NCBI GenBank assembly: GCA_964017145.1
Contig: CAXHKQ010000290.1
Coordinates: 1-19,311, forward strand
Direction of reading: 5' to 3'
Source: Agrocybe praecox
Taxonomy: Eukaryota > Basidiomycota > Agaricomycetes > Agaricales > Agrocybaceae
DNA: 19,311 bases
Part shown: positions 8,676 to 18,130 of the stretch, in pieces
Layout: each line of letters starts with the position of its first letter
How positions within the stretch are numbered: the first letter of the stretch is position 1
Program-made: the position numbers and the translations under genes
Notes under the pieces: generated by a model
What the model was told of the DNA's origin: nothing
Database searches by the model: none
Seen by the model: only the letters and a program-made list of their open reading frames with translations

Positions 8676-8723
8676 TCGTTTCCGATTGAGGTCGATTTAG
8701 ACCCCAACGGCGGATTCGTAAGT
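8676..8723 (-). repeat. 48-bp GGGGTCTAAAT repeat, right inverted copy
   Basis: This is the reverse complement of 5989-6036, with two mismatches that also break the core palindrome here. See the left copy for interpretation. A related GGGTCTAACC followed by TTAA occurs near 9141-9163. Confidence 0.7.
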
Positions 8724-8896
8724 TTTATGTTAACTTCCGGGCGTTGTTCAGGAGGCACCATTTAGAACAAGAAATCTTCGTTATGGAGGATGAGGCAAAA
8801 TTCGGGAAATTTTGACCAAGACCATAGATTAATTAGCGTGAATGTTTGAATACAAATTTTATTTATTGTTATTAACTCGTACGTGGTTGGTGAAAA

Positions 8897-9055
8897 AATA
8901 TAGCGTTGTAGGTTGGACCGGTCTACGGAAGCCAATCTGTTCATGTGTATTCCAAAACGTCAATCTGTCATTCTCATTCGGAGAGAAATTGACGTTTTGG
9001 AATACACATGAACAGATTGGCATCCGTAGACCGGTCCAACCTACAACGCTATATT
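8897..9055. repeat. 68-bp near-perfect inverted repeat (hairpin)
   Basis: Arms 8897-8964 and 8988-9055 pair at 67 of 68 positions (one A-A mismatch at 8930) around a 23-base loop. The ends read AATATAGCG and CGCTATATT, with a TA on each side, which fits a Tc1/mariner-type MITE or foldback element. The internal TAGGTTGGACCGGTCTACGG block resembles mariner-type ends. The high arm identity would also yield a long double-stranded RNA if transcribed. No transposase or coding content is present. Confidence 0.9.
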
Positions 9056-9269
9056 CAGTATCAACAACGCAATAGATATGAATGAATACTTTTCATGCTA
9101 AAAACATTTACAAGAGAAAGGCCACTGGCATGGCTGGACTGGGTCTAACCACCTAAGAGTTAATGAATTCCTATTTTCTTTTTAAGGTTTGCATAATATA
9201 AACGTAAAATAAACGTGCTCAATATCACCAATCATATTTTCATTGCATAATTATTATTGTCATATGCCT

Positions 9270-10163
9270 GCTGAGACGAATCATACATCAACATGGTAAT
9301 TACCCTGCTGTTTGTTCACCCTGACTGAACTCTCTGTAGCCGAGTAGCCAAAATAGTTTGTGTTTGCCCGCGTGTGTGTTCGTGTGTCGTGTGTGCGTGC
9401 GCTTGTGTGACGAAATTTCGTGCGCTCCTGCTGCCGGCAGCATAACAATTTACAACATTTATCGACGCTAAACAACTCACCAGTACGCAGTCGAGGACTC
9501 CGTCGATTGATTGAACTTGAAATACCGCCGAATATCGCCTTAGATCGCACTAAACGAAGAAGCCGTCGCGCACACAGTGAAAGTGAAAACAACAAACATT
9601 TACAATTTACACTCCCTCCGCGCGCTCTTTAGCGCGAGCGGAAAATTGTGGCGCCGCTCTTCCGCTCCGCTCTCGACGTCAAACATATAAAACCGGCACG
9701 CGCGCAACATATATGCACAACATATCTACAACTCTTCGCACATATGTTATGTATTATATATGCTACATGCTGCCGTCGTCGCGCTGCTGTGCTAATGTAA
9801 ACAAATAGAAAAACACTCAACTCGAACCGCGCTGGCCGATGATTTTTGCGTGCGCTGTTTTCAATTATTTTCACGATTCAATTCCGACCGCACGTCTCGC
9901 CCGCGTTTCTCGTCCATATCACACCCGCCGCCCTGTTGCGCATACCAAGTGGCATCATTCCCACACGGCGCACGCACGCACATCACGTCATCGCCGCCGC
10001 CGCCACCAACAAAGGCCGATCGAATTCCTCGCTGCTGTGTGCTTCTGTCTGTGTCTGTTCGCGTGCGTGCGCGTATTTTGGGTGCGGCCTAGGCTCGCCG
10101 CTTGCGCTTGCGATTCGACGTCGGTGCCGGCATTGACATTGACCAGGTCGTAACAAGACAACA
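9270..10163 (+). promoter_or_regulatory. Promoter and 5' UTR region of the MCC-like long form
   Basis: This GC- and CpG-richer stretch precedes the long-form start codon. A TATAAAA box lies at 9686-9692. Upstream is the hairpin CGCGCTCTTTAGCGCG near 9619-9634, and the tract AGTGAAAGTGAAAACAACAAA (9578 on) resembles insect 5' leaders. The ATG at 10164 has the context CAACAATG, favourable for insects. The many overlapping short ORFs on both strands are low-complexity and are not genes. The transcription start cannot be fixed. Confidence 0.5.
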
Positions 10164-13100
10164 ATGTCCGACGACGGCTTGGCCGAAGATTCGCCGCCGC
10201 CGCCGCCACAGCCGTTGCCGGCCGGCACATCGACCGCATCGACGTCAGGCCATCGACATCAGCAGCAGCAGCATCTGCATCACAACAACCATCTGCAGCA
10301 GCAGCATCAGCACCAGTCGCTGCCCTATCAGCTGCAACCCAGCAGCCCGAACATCAGCGCCGCGGCGGACATCGACGGAGCGGAGCTGGTGAGCGCGTGC
10401 CGGCGATTGGGCATCACCGGTCCGCTGGAGCCGTTGATGCGTGAGCTGAAGTCGAACAGTCAGCGCAGCAGACAACATCAGCAGCAGCTTGACGCGCAGA
10501 GTCCGTCAGCCCATCCACAGCAGCAGCTTCATCAGTCACGCAGTCAAATGTCTCGGCGGCAGGCGGGCAGCCGCAAGGCGTCGGCTTCGGGCACCCGAGC
10601 GTCGTCGGCAACGCGAAAACCGGCCTCGACGGCATCGACACCGCAACATCAGACCTATCATCATCCGCAGCAGCATCATCAGCAGCATTTCCTGGACGAT
10701 GCGTTGACCGCCAGTGGCAGCGGAGGCGGCGGCGGTGGCGGTAAAGTAACGCCAACCACATACGGCCAAGAGTCGTGGGGTCGGGATTCGGGGGCCCGGG
10801 ATTTGTCGCCGGTGCGACATGGCATCAGTGGAGGAGGCATGCATCAACATCATAGCCACGGACATATGGAGCATAATTTGGAGCATGGAGCAGCGATGGC
10901 GGCAGCGGCAGGTGGTGGCGACACACAGACGACGACGTCGTCGATGATACACTTGGCCAATCAGGTGAGTGAGAGTGTGAACGAACAAATATCGATCGCA
11001 ATCGAACGGTTGAGGAGCAAGTGAAAAGGATCTAATGGCTTTTCGTTGCGGAACGTACATAATAAAATTGTTAAATTGGGCAGCTGAACAAGAATTACAA
11101 TGTTTTGATATTGTGATGTCCGTTTCTATAGGCTCAACTTTGCATTTCCAAATGCAAATTATCCAGCATAAATACTTTTTCGTCCACATATTATTAGATT
11201 AGTTTCTAGTTAGAGAGTTACGTAGACAAATCGATCGAATTGCCATACTCTCAAATGCGTGTACAGCACGATAAACGTGAGCAGAATATCTTGAGCGGCA
11301 AAATTGGTATGTGATGCAACCGCATTTACCATAAATAATCCGAACCAATGCTGGCTGAACGCAAATTCTCATCCGGTTATCGTATACAACTACTACATGG
11401 TTAATTAAGTCCCGGAAAAGGTGATGAAAACACCAACTTCTTTATGAACATTTGTTTTGTTCCTCTATATACAGGGTGACAAGATATAACCCGGACACAC
11501 GTTTTATAGCGTAATTCCTTCTATTGACCGAATAATAACTAAATTAAAAATGATAAACTTGAATTCCACCATAGGCTTTCAAAATATCTGGTCGGTAACG
11601 AAGTGGTTTTCTTGAGTGTCATTGTACAGCCCTAAACGCTCCGCGGAAATTTGTGCGTTTAGCCGCTCCTTTTTATGCGATAAACGTCACCCACTGTCGC
11701 AAAGATTGGATCAAGGCCTCCAACTTTTTGTGTGTCTTTGAACACGACATTGACCGTCAAATCGACCACAGACTGTAATCAATCGGATTCAAATCGGCCG
11801 AGTAGGGCGTCATTCTGCAGAAGATATAATATTAATTTTTTTTCACGCCTTTTCCAAATTGGCCTCGTTTGCTGGCGCTGAGTCCTGTTGGAATGTCTAA
11901 AGAGCGTCGCCAGAGCGCTGCTGCCCACGGAAGCATGATGCCCTGAATAAGGTCTGGTCGATACTTCTTGGTTGAATTTGAGACCCTTTTCCTCGAAACC
12001 AGGCATTTTTGACGTTAGCGCAAATTCGAGCCCTAACTGTTACGGACTGCGAATTTTGACGTTTTTCAACGACTACATTGTTCCTGTGGCGCTGAACTTT
12101 TTGTGGCGTGTATGCCTTGATTATATGTTCACAAATTTCGATCCGATTCTCGATTCCTTGCAATCTCACGAGCGATCTGAAATTTCCGTTTTTTACACTG
12201 AAACAGGTACGAAATAGCACATATTTTGTTCAACATAGTACCGAAGGATGAAGGACCGCTTCTAACTGGGCTTTGAAGAAATGTCAAATATATACATTCT
12301 TAGAGAACACAACAAAAGCAAAAAAATGTGCTGCGATAAGTAACCACCATGGCAGGCTGCCCAATTGTTGTCCGGGTTATTTATTGTCACCATGTAGTCT
12401 CATTCAAGGCCGATATCTAAAATCCAGCGATCCTGCAATATCACGAACACCGTCGGAAATTATTTGCAAAATCCAATTCTTCGCGATTTATACTGCCTCA
12501 TTCTTTATCTGGAGACACAATTTTGAATTTGGAAATTAATAATAGACACTAAGGACCAAATACGGATAAAATCAATTATGGCTATTTTGTCGATTTGGTC
12601 GATTGTGAGTTTTTGCGGCACTCTCACCGCATGCATGTGACTTCGAACACTTTCTGTCATCAGTAATCTCCTAACTTTTCGTTTTCCGAAATTATCTGAG
12701 GGACTTATTGAAGTTTTCGTCAGCAATTTACACATTTAGGCGTCCACTGCGATCATCGTCTTCGGTGCCCAAACGACCGTTACGGAGTTCTGGAAACCAA
12801 TTGCGATTTTGTTTCGACTGTTAAAGAACCTGGATCACACGTTAGGCTCCAGCAGCACTTTTCCCGTAAAAAAACAGTGCTACACCATGAAACGAAATTT
12901 CCTCTTCTCCGTTCGTTCTCTGTTCGAATATATGGAACCGCGTGCTACTATAAACGGCATAACTTTAATAATAATTTTGTGGCACTACAACCCATTACAG
13001 GTTTTGGCCTCCCTTCTATACTGTCCATGTATGTGAAGAGTAGAAGGGCTTCACAATCGGTTTCGGGTTTAAGATGCCATGTGATTAGCACAGCGATCCA

Positions 13101-16100
13101 AAGAGTAACCCTAGGCAATATTTAACATCCTTCCTTTGGATCATCGTTGGAAGAAAAAAACCGCACCCATACCGGGATACGAACCCAGGACCTTCCGATC
13201 GTGAGGCAGGTACTCTACCCCTACGCCACTCAGACGACATAACTTTCAAACTACTTTAAATGTTAGCACTTCCGGAAAATGTTATCGACTTGAGAGTGAC
13301 ACCTGAACACAGATTATTCCGGGACCTAAAGAACCATGTAGTACTGTTCATCGCAACAAATGCGAACAACCACACGGACTTTTCCATTGCACCCGCTCTC
13401 TGTTCACAAGCAAATTCACACCCTCCACCGTCCAATCCAACCTACCCCCACACCACACCGGAAATACGTGACACCGCACATGCGACGTGTGTGTGTGCGA
13501 GTGTGAGTGTTCATGTTCGGTTTAGTTATAAACGTGTGTGCGTGTGCGCGTGCCAGATGAGCGAACACTGCTGAACACTGGCAGCAAAGCTCTCCCGACC
13601 GCGTGCGCGTGTTCTCCTCCCTTCTCCGCGAGTCTGAGGCGCGCCGCCGTCGCCGCCACCGACGTGTAGGTCACGCTTCCGAGTGTGTGTGTGTGTGTGA
13701 TGCACAGCACACGAGTAGTGGCGCAACATTCCTCAGCATCAGCAGTCGCAACAGAAGCAGCCACGCGTCAGCAGCAGCAGCAGCTGCTGCAGTCAGTAGT
13801 AGCACAAGTGCAATTCACACGACACACCACACACTGCACTCATTCACGCGCGGAGTGCGTCGTCGTCTCTCTCCTCGCGCGAACAATGCTGCGGCGCAAA
13901 TTGTGGGGCGCTCGGCGGCGTCGTCTTTTCTGTTCTGCTGCGGCGCCCGACTGTGTCGCAACAATCGCGCCGCACGCGAGGAGCCAAACGCACACGCAGT
14001 TTTCACCTCATCGTCGTGCCTCGCTCGTGCCTCGCCTGCCACCCACTTGGCACACTCACACGGCGAGTGCAGTTCAGAAAATCATCATCACAGCAGTGTT
14101 TTCCGTGTGCAGTTCTGTGTTGTGTGTGTTGTGCAATTTGCCTTAATTGCTCGGGATTCAAAGTCAAACAGAGCGTGCATCGTCGAGTGCGTATGAAAAG
14201 TGCACCACTACACACGAACGAGCGATATGTGAGGCCACAAACAGCAGCAAAGCATTGAGAAGGATTGGATTTTCACGTGTGCCTGTGTGTGTGTGTGCCC
14301 GCGTGTCGGTTGGGGGGACATCTTTTGACATTCGTGCAGCTGGTGGATGTTTTGGTGTTCGTCGCATATCAACTCAACTGTAGTGATGTGATGTGCATTT
14401 CCTGAGTGTGTGCTTCGTTCGTGTGGAATGACATATATCGACAAAATGCGCCACCAGTGACCAGTGACACCGCAGACCCACGGCGAACGGACATTGACAA
14501 CCCGCGCGTGTGTTTGCATAACAACACCCATCCAGCGCAGAAAACCCGCTTGCGAATCCCACACACGCCAGTGTAATGTAACACCGAAACAACAGTCAGC
14601 ATGACGCAATCCGGTCAGGCGCCAGTGGCAACCGCAGCTGGCGGCAGCTCACCGTTGGCCTCCGCCGTCCGTTCGCCGCCGCCACCGCACCACCATCGCA
14701 GTGGCAGTCATCTGGCGGCCAACTCGACAGCCACCACACTGACGATGGGCGACTACTGTGCGATGGGCGGCGATGACGTCGTCGACGGTGAGGGAGGCGA
14801 TTGCGGTCTGATGGCCGCTGCCGCCAGTTCGGTTGCAGCTGCGTCTGCACCGCGTCGAACCGACTTCGAGTCTTCATCCGATCCGGAGAAAATCTACGAC
14901 GATCCGTACGAGTTGATGCAGGAGTATGAGAGACGGCAGACGGGAGGAGGAGGAGGCGGCAACAGACAGCAGGAGGATACCACCGACGAGGAGTGGCGAC
15001 CGCGAGGCAACGAACGACGAACGATCTATGGGGACGAGACGAACGGAGAGGATGAAGAGGACAACGACGACGATGAGGACGAAGTTGACGATAGCGAGGC
15101 GGACGACGATCGTCGGCCGATGCCGCGCAGTCGCAGCTGGCTGTGCTGTCCGAACGGCACGTCGACGGCGGCGGCTGCCGCAACGATTCGCGGCGGTGGT
15201 GGATCGGCGACGCTGGGCGGTTCGAGTGCCGGGATGAGGGGGGCAGCGGACAGTGCCGGTCGCGGCGAGTACGCGTCGCTGGTGACGCAGCAGCCGCTGT
15301 CGGCGCAGCGGGCGGAGAGTGTAATGTGGGGGAGGATGGGTGGTTGGGTACAAGCAGGATTGGCGAAGTAATTCAGGCGAATAGGAGTGCGTTATGTCAA
15401 CATTATTAATTTTGTTCTGTGTATCATTGAGCTAGAATTCTAAGAACAATGCATTTGATCTATTTCTAAGTTTTACCATCAGGAGAGATTCTTGAGAGAA
15501 TTTAACGTCACGTAACTACAGGGTGACCAGAAATAATCCGGACAAGTCTTTTGTAGCGTAGCTTCTTGAATTTAACGAATAATAACAACATCTAAAATGA
15601 TAAACTTCAATTCAACCATTGGTTTTACAAATATCTAGTCGGTTCCGTAGTGACTTTCTTGCGTAGCGATGTACAGCCCTAAACACTCCGCGAAGATTTG
15701 TGCGTTGAGACGCACCTCTTTTTCCGATAAACGACCCTCTCCAATCGCAACTATTGGTTCAAGGCCTCCAACTTTTTGTGAGTATTTAAACAGGCTATTG
15801 ACCGACAAATCAACCTCACACTATAATCAATCGGATTCAGATCGGTCGCGTAAGGCGCCATCCTGCAGACGATCAAGAGAACAGTTTCTTTTTCACGCCT
15901 TTTTGAATTAGGCCTCGTGGGCCGGCGCTGAGACCTGTTGGAATGTCCAAAGTGTGACGCCAAAGTGCTGCTGTGTCCATGGAAGCATGATGCCCTGAAG
16001 AAAGTCTGGTCGATACTTCTTGGTTAAATTTGAGACCCTTTTCCAAGAAAACCAGGCGTTTTTTTACGTTGGCGCAAATTTCTGCCCTAACTGTGACGGA

Positions 16101-18130
16101 CTGCGGGTTTTGATGATTTTCAACGACTGCAGAGTTGCTGGGACGTCCAGTGCACATATTTCGGTCGTTTTGATGATTGTGCCCTTGTTCAACATTGAGA
16201 ATTTGTTTCGTCTTTGAATGAAATTACATTCGAATTTCCGAGCAGCGGCACAGGCATTTAATTTTTATTTATTTGAGGTTTCACTCGCTTGTTTTCAAAA
16301 TTGAGGCGTTGAACTTTTTGTGGCTTGTATGCCTTGATTATATGTTCACAAATATCGAAATTCCGCCCCTATTCTCGATATCTTCCCATCTCACGAGCAA
16401 TCTAAAATTTTCGTTTTTTACACTAAAATACACTAAAACAGAACCATTTTAGCACTTCATTTTTTTTCCAACATACAATCTCAGAGAATACAACAAAGGC
16501 AAACAAAATGTGCTGCGATAAGTACCACTAACCCAAATGTTTTCCGGGTTATTTCTGGTCACCTTGTATATGTTTTGTGAATTCGGAAAGATTAACTATA
16601 TTACTGCAACTTGTTCGTGTGGCTACTGATCTGATCACATAATCAAACAAACAACCAAATGATCCTGTTTTATCAGTCATTTGTGTCTCATGTATTCTAC
16701 TTTGAAGGCTCTTAACCGAACATAAATTGTTGTAAATTTGTCTGGTCATATTTTGATAATTCGATTTTACTTCTGTATGCCATGAATCGAGCTATAACTA
16801 TGAACGTTCAATAAATGCTCTATTCCGGAATCCAAACCAAAGGAAAAGATAATGAAGACTACCCGAAAAATTAGGTTGACTTCTGTGTTATTATTTGTTT
16901 TCTTCAAATTATGGCGAATAGTGAAATTTACCATTTGCACTTGGTCTCCATTATATACTCTCTTTGTATTAGATAGGTAGCAAGGCGTCATTATCGATTT
17001 CGGTTTTTAATATGCAATGCTAGGCAATATTTAAGATACTTCCTCTGGATCATCATCATCATCTGCATTCCTTGTACCCCATTAAAGAGTGTTGGGTTGG
17101 CTGTATTTGAAATACGAAGCTTTTTACAGGTTATTTAATGTTGGCACCAATATATCAACAGGACAGTTTCACTCAAACAGGCAGCTTTTACTAGAACGAG
17201 ATCAGCGCTCAACTTCACCGATAGAGTCAAGCCAACATTTACGTGTCGGTGTTTTTCAACTCTGCTCTTTTGAGAACAAGTTGTTTTTGTGCATAATAAT
17301 CTGTCATTACACTCATTACACAGTTCTCTGTTTTGGCGACGGGTTTGATAAATTTGAGGTGTCGTATTCGGGGATTTGAAACCACGATTTGTTGGATCAT
17401 AGTGAGTAGAATGAACCCAAACTTGAAACGGGTCTCGAACCTGTTACATTCCGCTCGTAAGGCAAGCACTCTATGACTGTACCACTCAGACGGTATTTGT
17501 ATGAACTTGAATTGTGACAATTCTCCCTGCCTGTTTAGACAGTGCCCGACTATGGGACATGTCTCCCTGATATGATCGTTGTTATTATATTTGGATCAGA
17601 GAAGGAACTTGTTCTTGAGAAACAATTGTTCGAAAATGATTTCCAAAAAGTGGGAAATTCGAATCAAAGGAAAAAAAATATTCTTTTTCGGAATACTATT
17701 TATGAATTGTTATTTATGAACAGTCCAGTTTCAGATGATCCGTCAACGAATAGGATTGAATTACTAAAACAGAACACGAAGTTAATCTTGTCTTTCGCCG
17801 AACTTCATGTATCGCTAAATCTCCACTCTTTTCTCCCTCGCCTCCCCTCCTCTACACAGCTCCAAGTGGCCGCCCTATCGGCACTGCGCACCGAGGTCCA
17901 CGAACTCTCCGCCCGCCTGCAGAACTCGGAGCGCGAGCGCGACGTCGCCCAGCGCAAACTGGGCGACGCCCTGGACGAGCGGGAGCGCGCCCAGCAGCGG
18001 CTGGAGTCCGTCGGTGCGGCGCACGAGTCGCGCATCACCGAGATGCATTGCGTGATCGTCGAGCTGAACCGGAAGCTGCGCCAGCAGAAGGACAGCGCCA
18101 TCATGGAGGAGCACGAGCCGGAGGGCAGCG
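10164..18130 (+). CDS. Mcc: MCC (mutated in colorectal cancer) homologue, 5' part, long form
   Basis: Exons are 10164..10964 and 17860..18130, with more exons expected to the right. Exon 1 encodes 267 aa: Pro, His and Gln runs, then DGAELVSACRRLG (71-83), which matches a helix of the degenerate EF-hand of the vertebrate long isoform, and ESWGRDSGARDLSP (203-216), a conserved MCC signature. It ends MIHLANQ at a GTGAGT donor. A polypyrimidine tract and CACAG at 17850-17859 open exon 2 in phase 0. Exon 2 encodes the coiled coil: LQVAALSALRTEVHELSARL, SERERDVAQRKL and RITEMHCVIVELNRKL, colinear with the first coiled coil of human MCC. The GTGAGT donor at 18131 leaves phase 1. Family knowledge: MCC is a cytoplasmic/cortical coiled-coil scaffold linked to Wnt signalling and cell polarity. 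The function in this insect is inferred. Confidence 0.88.
11472..12394 (-). mobile_element. Tc1/mariner-type (ITmD37E/maT-like) transposon remnant, copy 1
   Basis: The element is bounded by TA at 11470-11471 and 12395-12396. Ends read CAGGGTGACAAGATATAACC on the left and, inverted, CATGGTGACAATAAATAACC on the right, the same TIR family as copy 2. On the minus strand, frame-broken transposase pieces include EKGLKFNQEV (near 11970-12000) and DLNPIDYSL (about 11772-11800). The latter is the segment that carries the last catalytic Asp of the family. The N-terminal DNA-binding part is absent, and stops and frameshifts make it non-functional. Compared with copy 2 it lacks about 180 bp around 12090-12100. 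Confidence 0.8.
12540..12935 (-). mobile_element. Mariner-family transposase N-terminal remnant
   Basis: Minus-strand translation, with frame breaks, gives ELRNGRLGTEDDDRSGRL (12790 to 12737) and VPQKLTIDQ (near 12595-12625). These match the helix-turn-helix linker and the segment before the first catalytic Asp of mariner transposases. A GKS-type stretch near 12860 fits the N-terminal helix. The remnant is heavily decayed, its ends cannot be found, and SINE copy B is inserted beside it at 12959-12966. It differs from the two flanking ITm-like elements. Confidence 0.6.
12967..13238 (-). mobile_element. tRNA-derived SINE, copy B
   Basis: This is a reverse-oriented full-length copy of the 2172-2444 element, about 272 bp. 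Box B is at 13175-13185 with one change. The head ends CAGACGAC at 13238 and the tail is AATAATAATTTTGTGGCAC at 12967. The perfect 8-base duplication ATAACTTT lies at 12959-12966 and 13239-13246. Similarity to copy A is high along the whole length, indicating recent mobility of this family. Confidence 0.88.
13260..14600 (+). promoter_or_regulatory. Promoter/5' UTR-like region before the internal MCC-intron ORF
   Basis: A CA/TG- and CpG-rich stretch has a (CAG)n tract at 13767-13792 and repeated TGTGTG and CACACA patches. The last 500 bases, such as GTGCAATTTGCC and AGTGCGTATGAAAAGTGC, look like an insect 5' leader. It resembles the region before the 10164 exon in composition. All the short ORFs on both strands are low-complexity. 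No TATA box is evident. The role as a second promoter is inferred from position and composition. Confidence 0.4.
14601..15371 (+). CDS. Probable alternative first coding exon of the MCC-like gene
   Basis: This 257-codon ORF starts at an ATG with context CAGCATG and lies inside the MCC intron on the same strand. The protein is acidic and disordered. Segments are Pro/His (25-33), FESSSDPEKIYDDPYELMQEYERR (about 89-112, the best-looking helical motif, also holding the only Tyr cluster), a Gly run, a 20-residue Asp/Glu stretch (about 150-170), SRSWLCC and a Gly/Ser/Ala tail. Phase-0 donor candidates after codon 227 (GTGACG at 15282) and after codon 240 (GTAATG at 15321) would join it to the coiled-coil exon at 17860, as vertebrate MCC has a short isoform with its own first exon. 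If not spliced it ends at 15371. I do not recognise the sequence itself, and membership in this gene is inferred. Confidence 0.5.
   Translation: MTQSGQAPVATAAGGSSPLASAVRSPPPPHHHRSGSHLAANSTATTLTMGDYCAMGGDDVVDGEGGDCGLMAAAASSVAAASAPRRTDFESSSDPEKIYDDPYELMQEYERRQTGGGGGGNRQQEDTTDEEWRPRGNERRTIYGDETNGEDEEDNDDDEDEVDDSEADDDRRPMPRSRSWLCCPNGTSTAAAAATIRGGGGSATLGGSSAGMRGAADSAGRGEYASLVTQQPLSAQRAESVMWGRMGGWVQAGLAK
15519..16566 (-). mobile_element. Tc1/mariner-type (ITmD37E/maT-like) transposon remnant, copy 2
   Basis: The element is 1048 bp between TA at 15517-15518 and 16567-16568. Its inverted ends CAGGGTGACCAGAAATAATC and CAAGGTGACCAGAAATAACC match at nearly every position. Minus-strand transposase fragments include EICANVKKRLVFLEKGLKFN (about 16020-16085) and DLNPIDYSV (about 15818-15846), the catalytic-Asp segment, followed by LEALNQ. 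Frameshifts and stops are present and the helix-turn-helix N-terminus is missing. An intact family member would be about 1.3 kb. It shares most of its length with copy 1. Confidence 0.85.
16899..17493 (-). mobile_element. Decayed tRNA-derived SINE, copy C, split by an insertion
   Basis: The head with box B (17431-17441, GGTTCGAGACC on the minus strand) and the CGTCTGAGTGG start lie at 17401-17493. The body and tail lie at 16899-17053, with the shared block GCTAGGCAATATTTAAGATA near 17020. The two parts meet at the SINE's GGATCAT site once the inserted 17054-17392 and one TGGATCAT are removed. A 7-base flank TATTTGT at 16892-16898 and 17494-17500 is a possible original duplication. Divergence from copies A and B is high. 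Confidence 0.65.
17054..17392 (-). mobile_element. 339-bp insertion nested in SINE copy C
   Basis: The insert is flanked by the exact 8-base direct repeat TGGATCAT (17046-17053 and 17393-17400), which is present only once in SINE copies A and B. On the minus strand it begins with a box-B-like GGTTTCAAATCC and ends in a (GAT)n tail, which suggests a retroposed element truncated at its 5' end. It has no resemblance I can name elsewhere in the window. Confidence 0.6.

Larger units (their letters stand above)
10965..17859 (+). other. Large MCC intron (6.9 kb) crowded with transposon remnants
   Basis: The intron begins GTGAGTGAG and ends CTACACAG. It contains two Tc1/mariner copies, a mariner transposase fragment, two SINE copies, a nested insertion, and a probable second promoter with an alternative first exon at 13.3-15.3 kb. 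The stretches 11025-11470 and 16570-16890 hold nothing I recognise. The ORF at 10164-11024 reads 20 codons into this intron before its stop, which would give a truncated product if the intron were retained. Confidence 0.75.

Noticed and set aside
10536..11189. 217-codon minus-strand ORF under the MCC first exon
   Set aside because: It is antisense to Gln/His/Gly-repeat codons, and its Arg/Cys-rich translation has no domain.
13522..14609. Several 70-200 codon ORFs on both strands in 13.5-14.6 kb
   Set aside because: They translate CA/TG microsatellites and leader-like sequence, overlap in several frames at once and show no conserved motif.
14596..15353. Minus-strand ORFs of 195 and 159 codons opposite the internal MCC ORF
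   Set aside because: They are the complement of Asp/Glu, Gly and Ala codon runs. The plus-strand frame has the better start context and donor sites.
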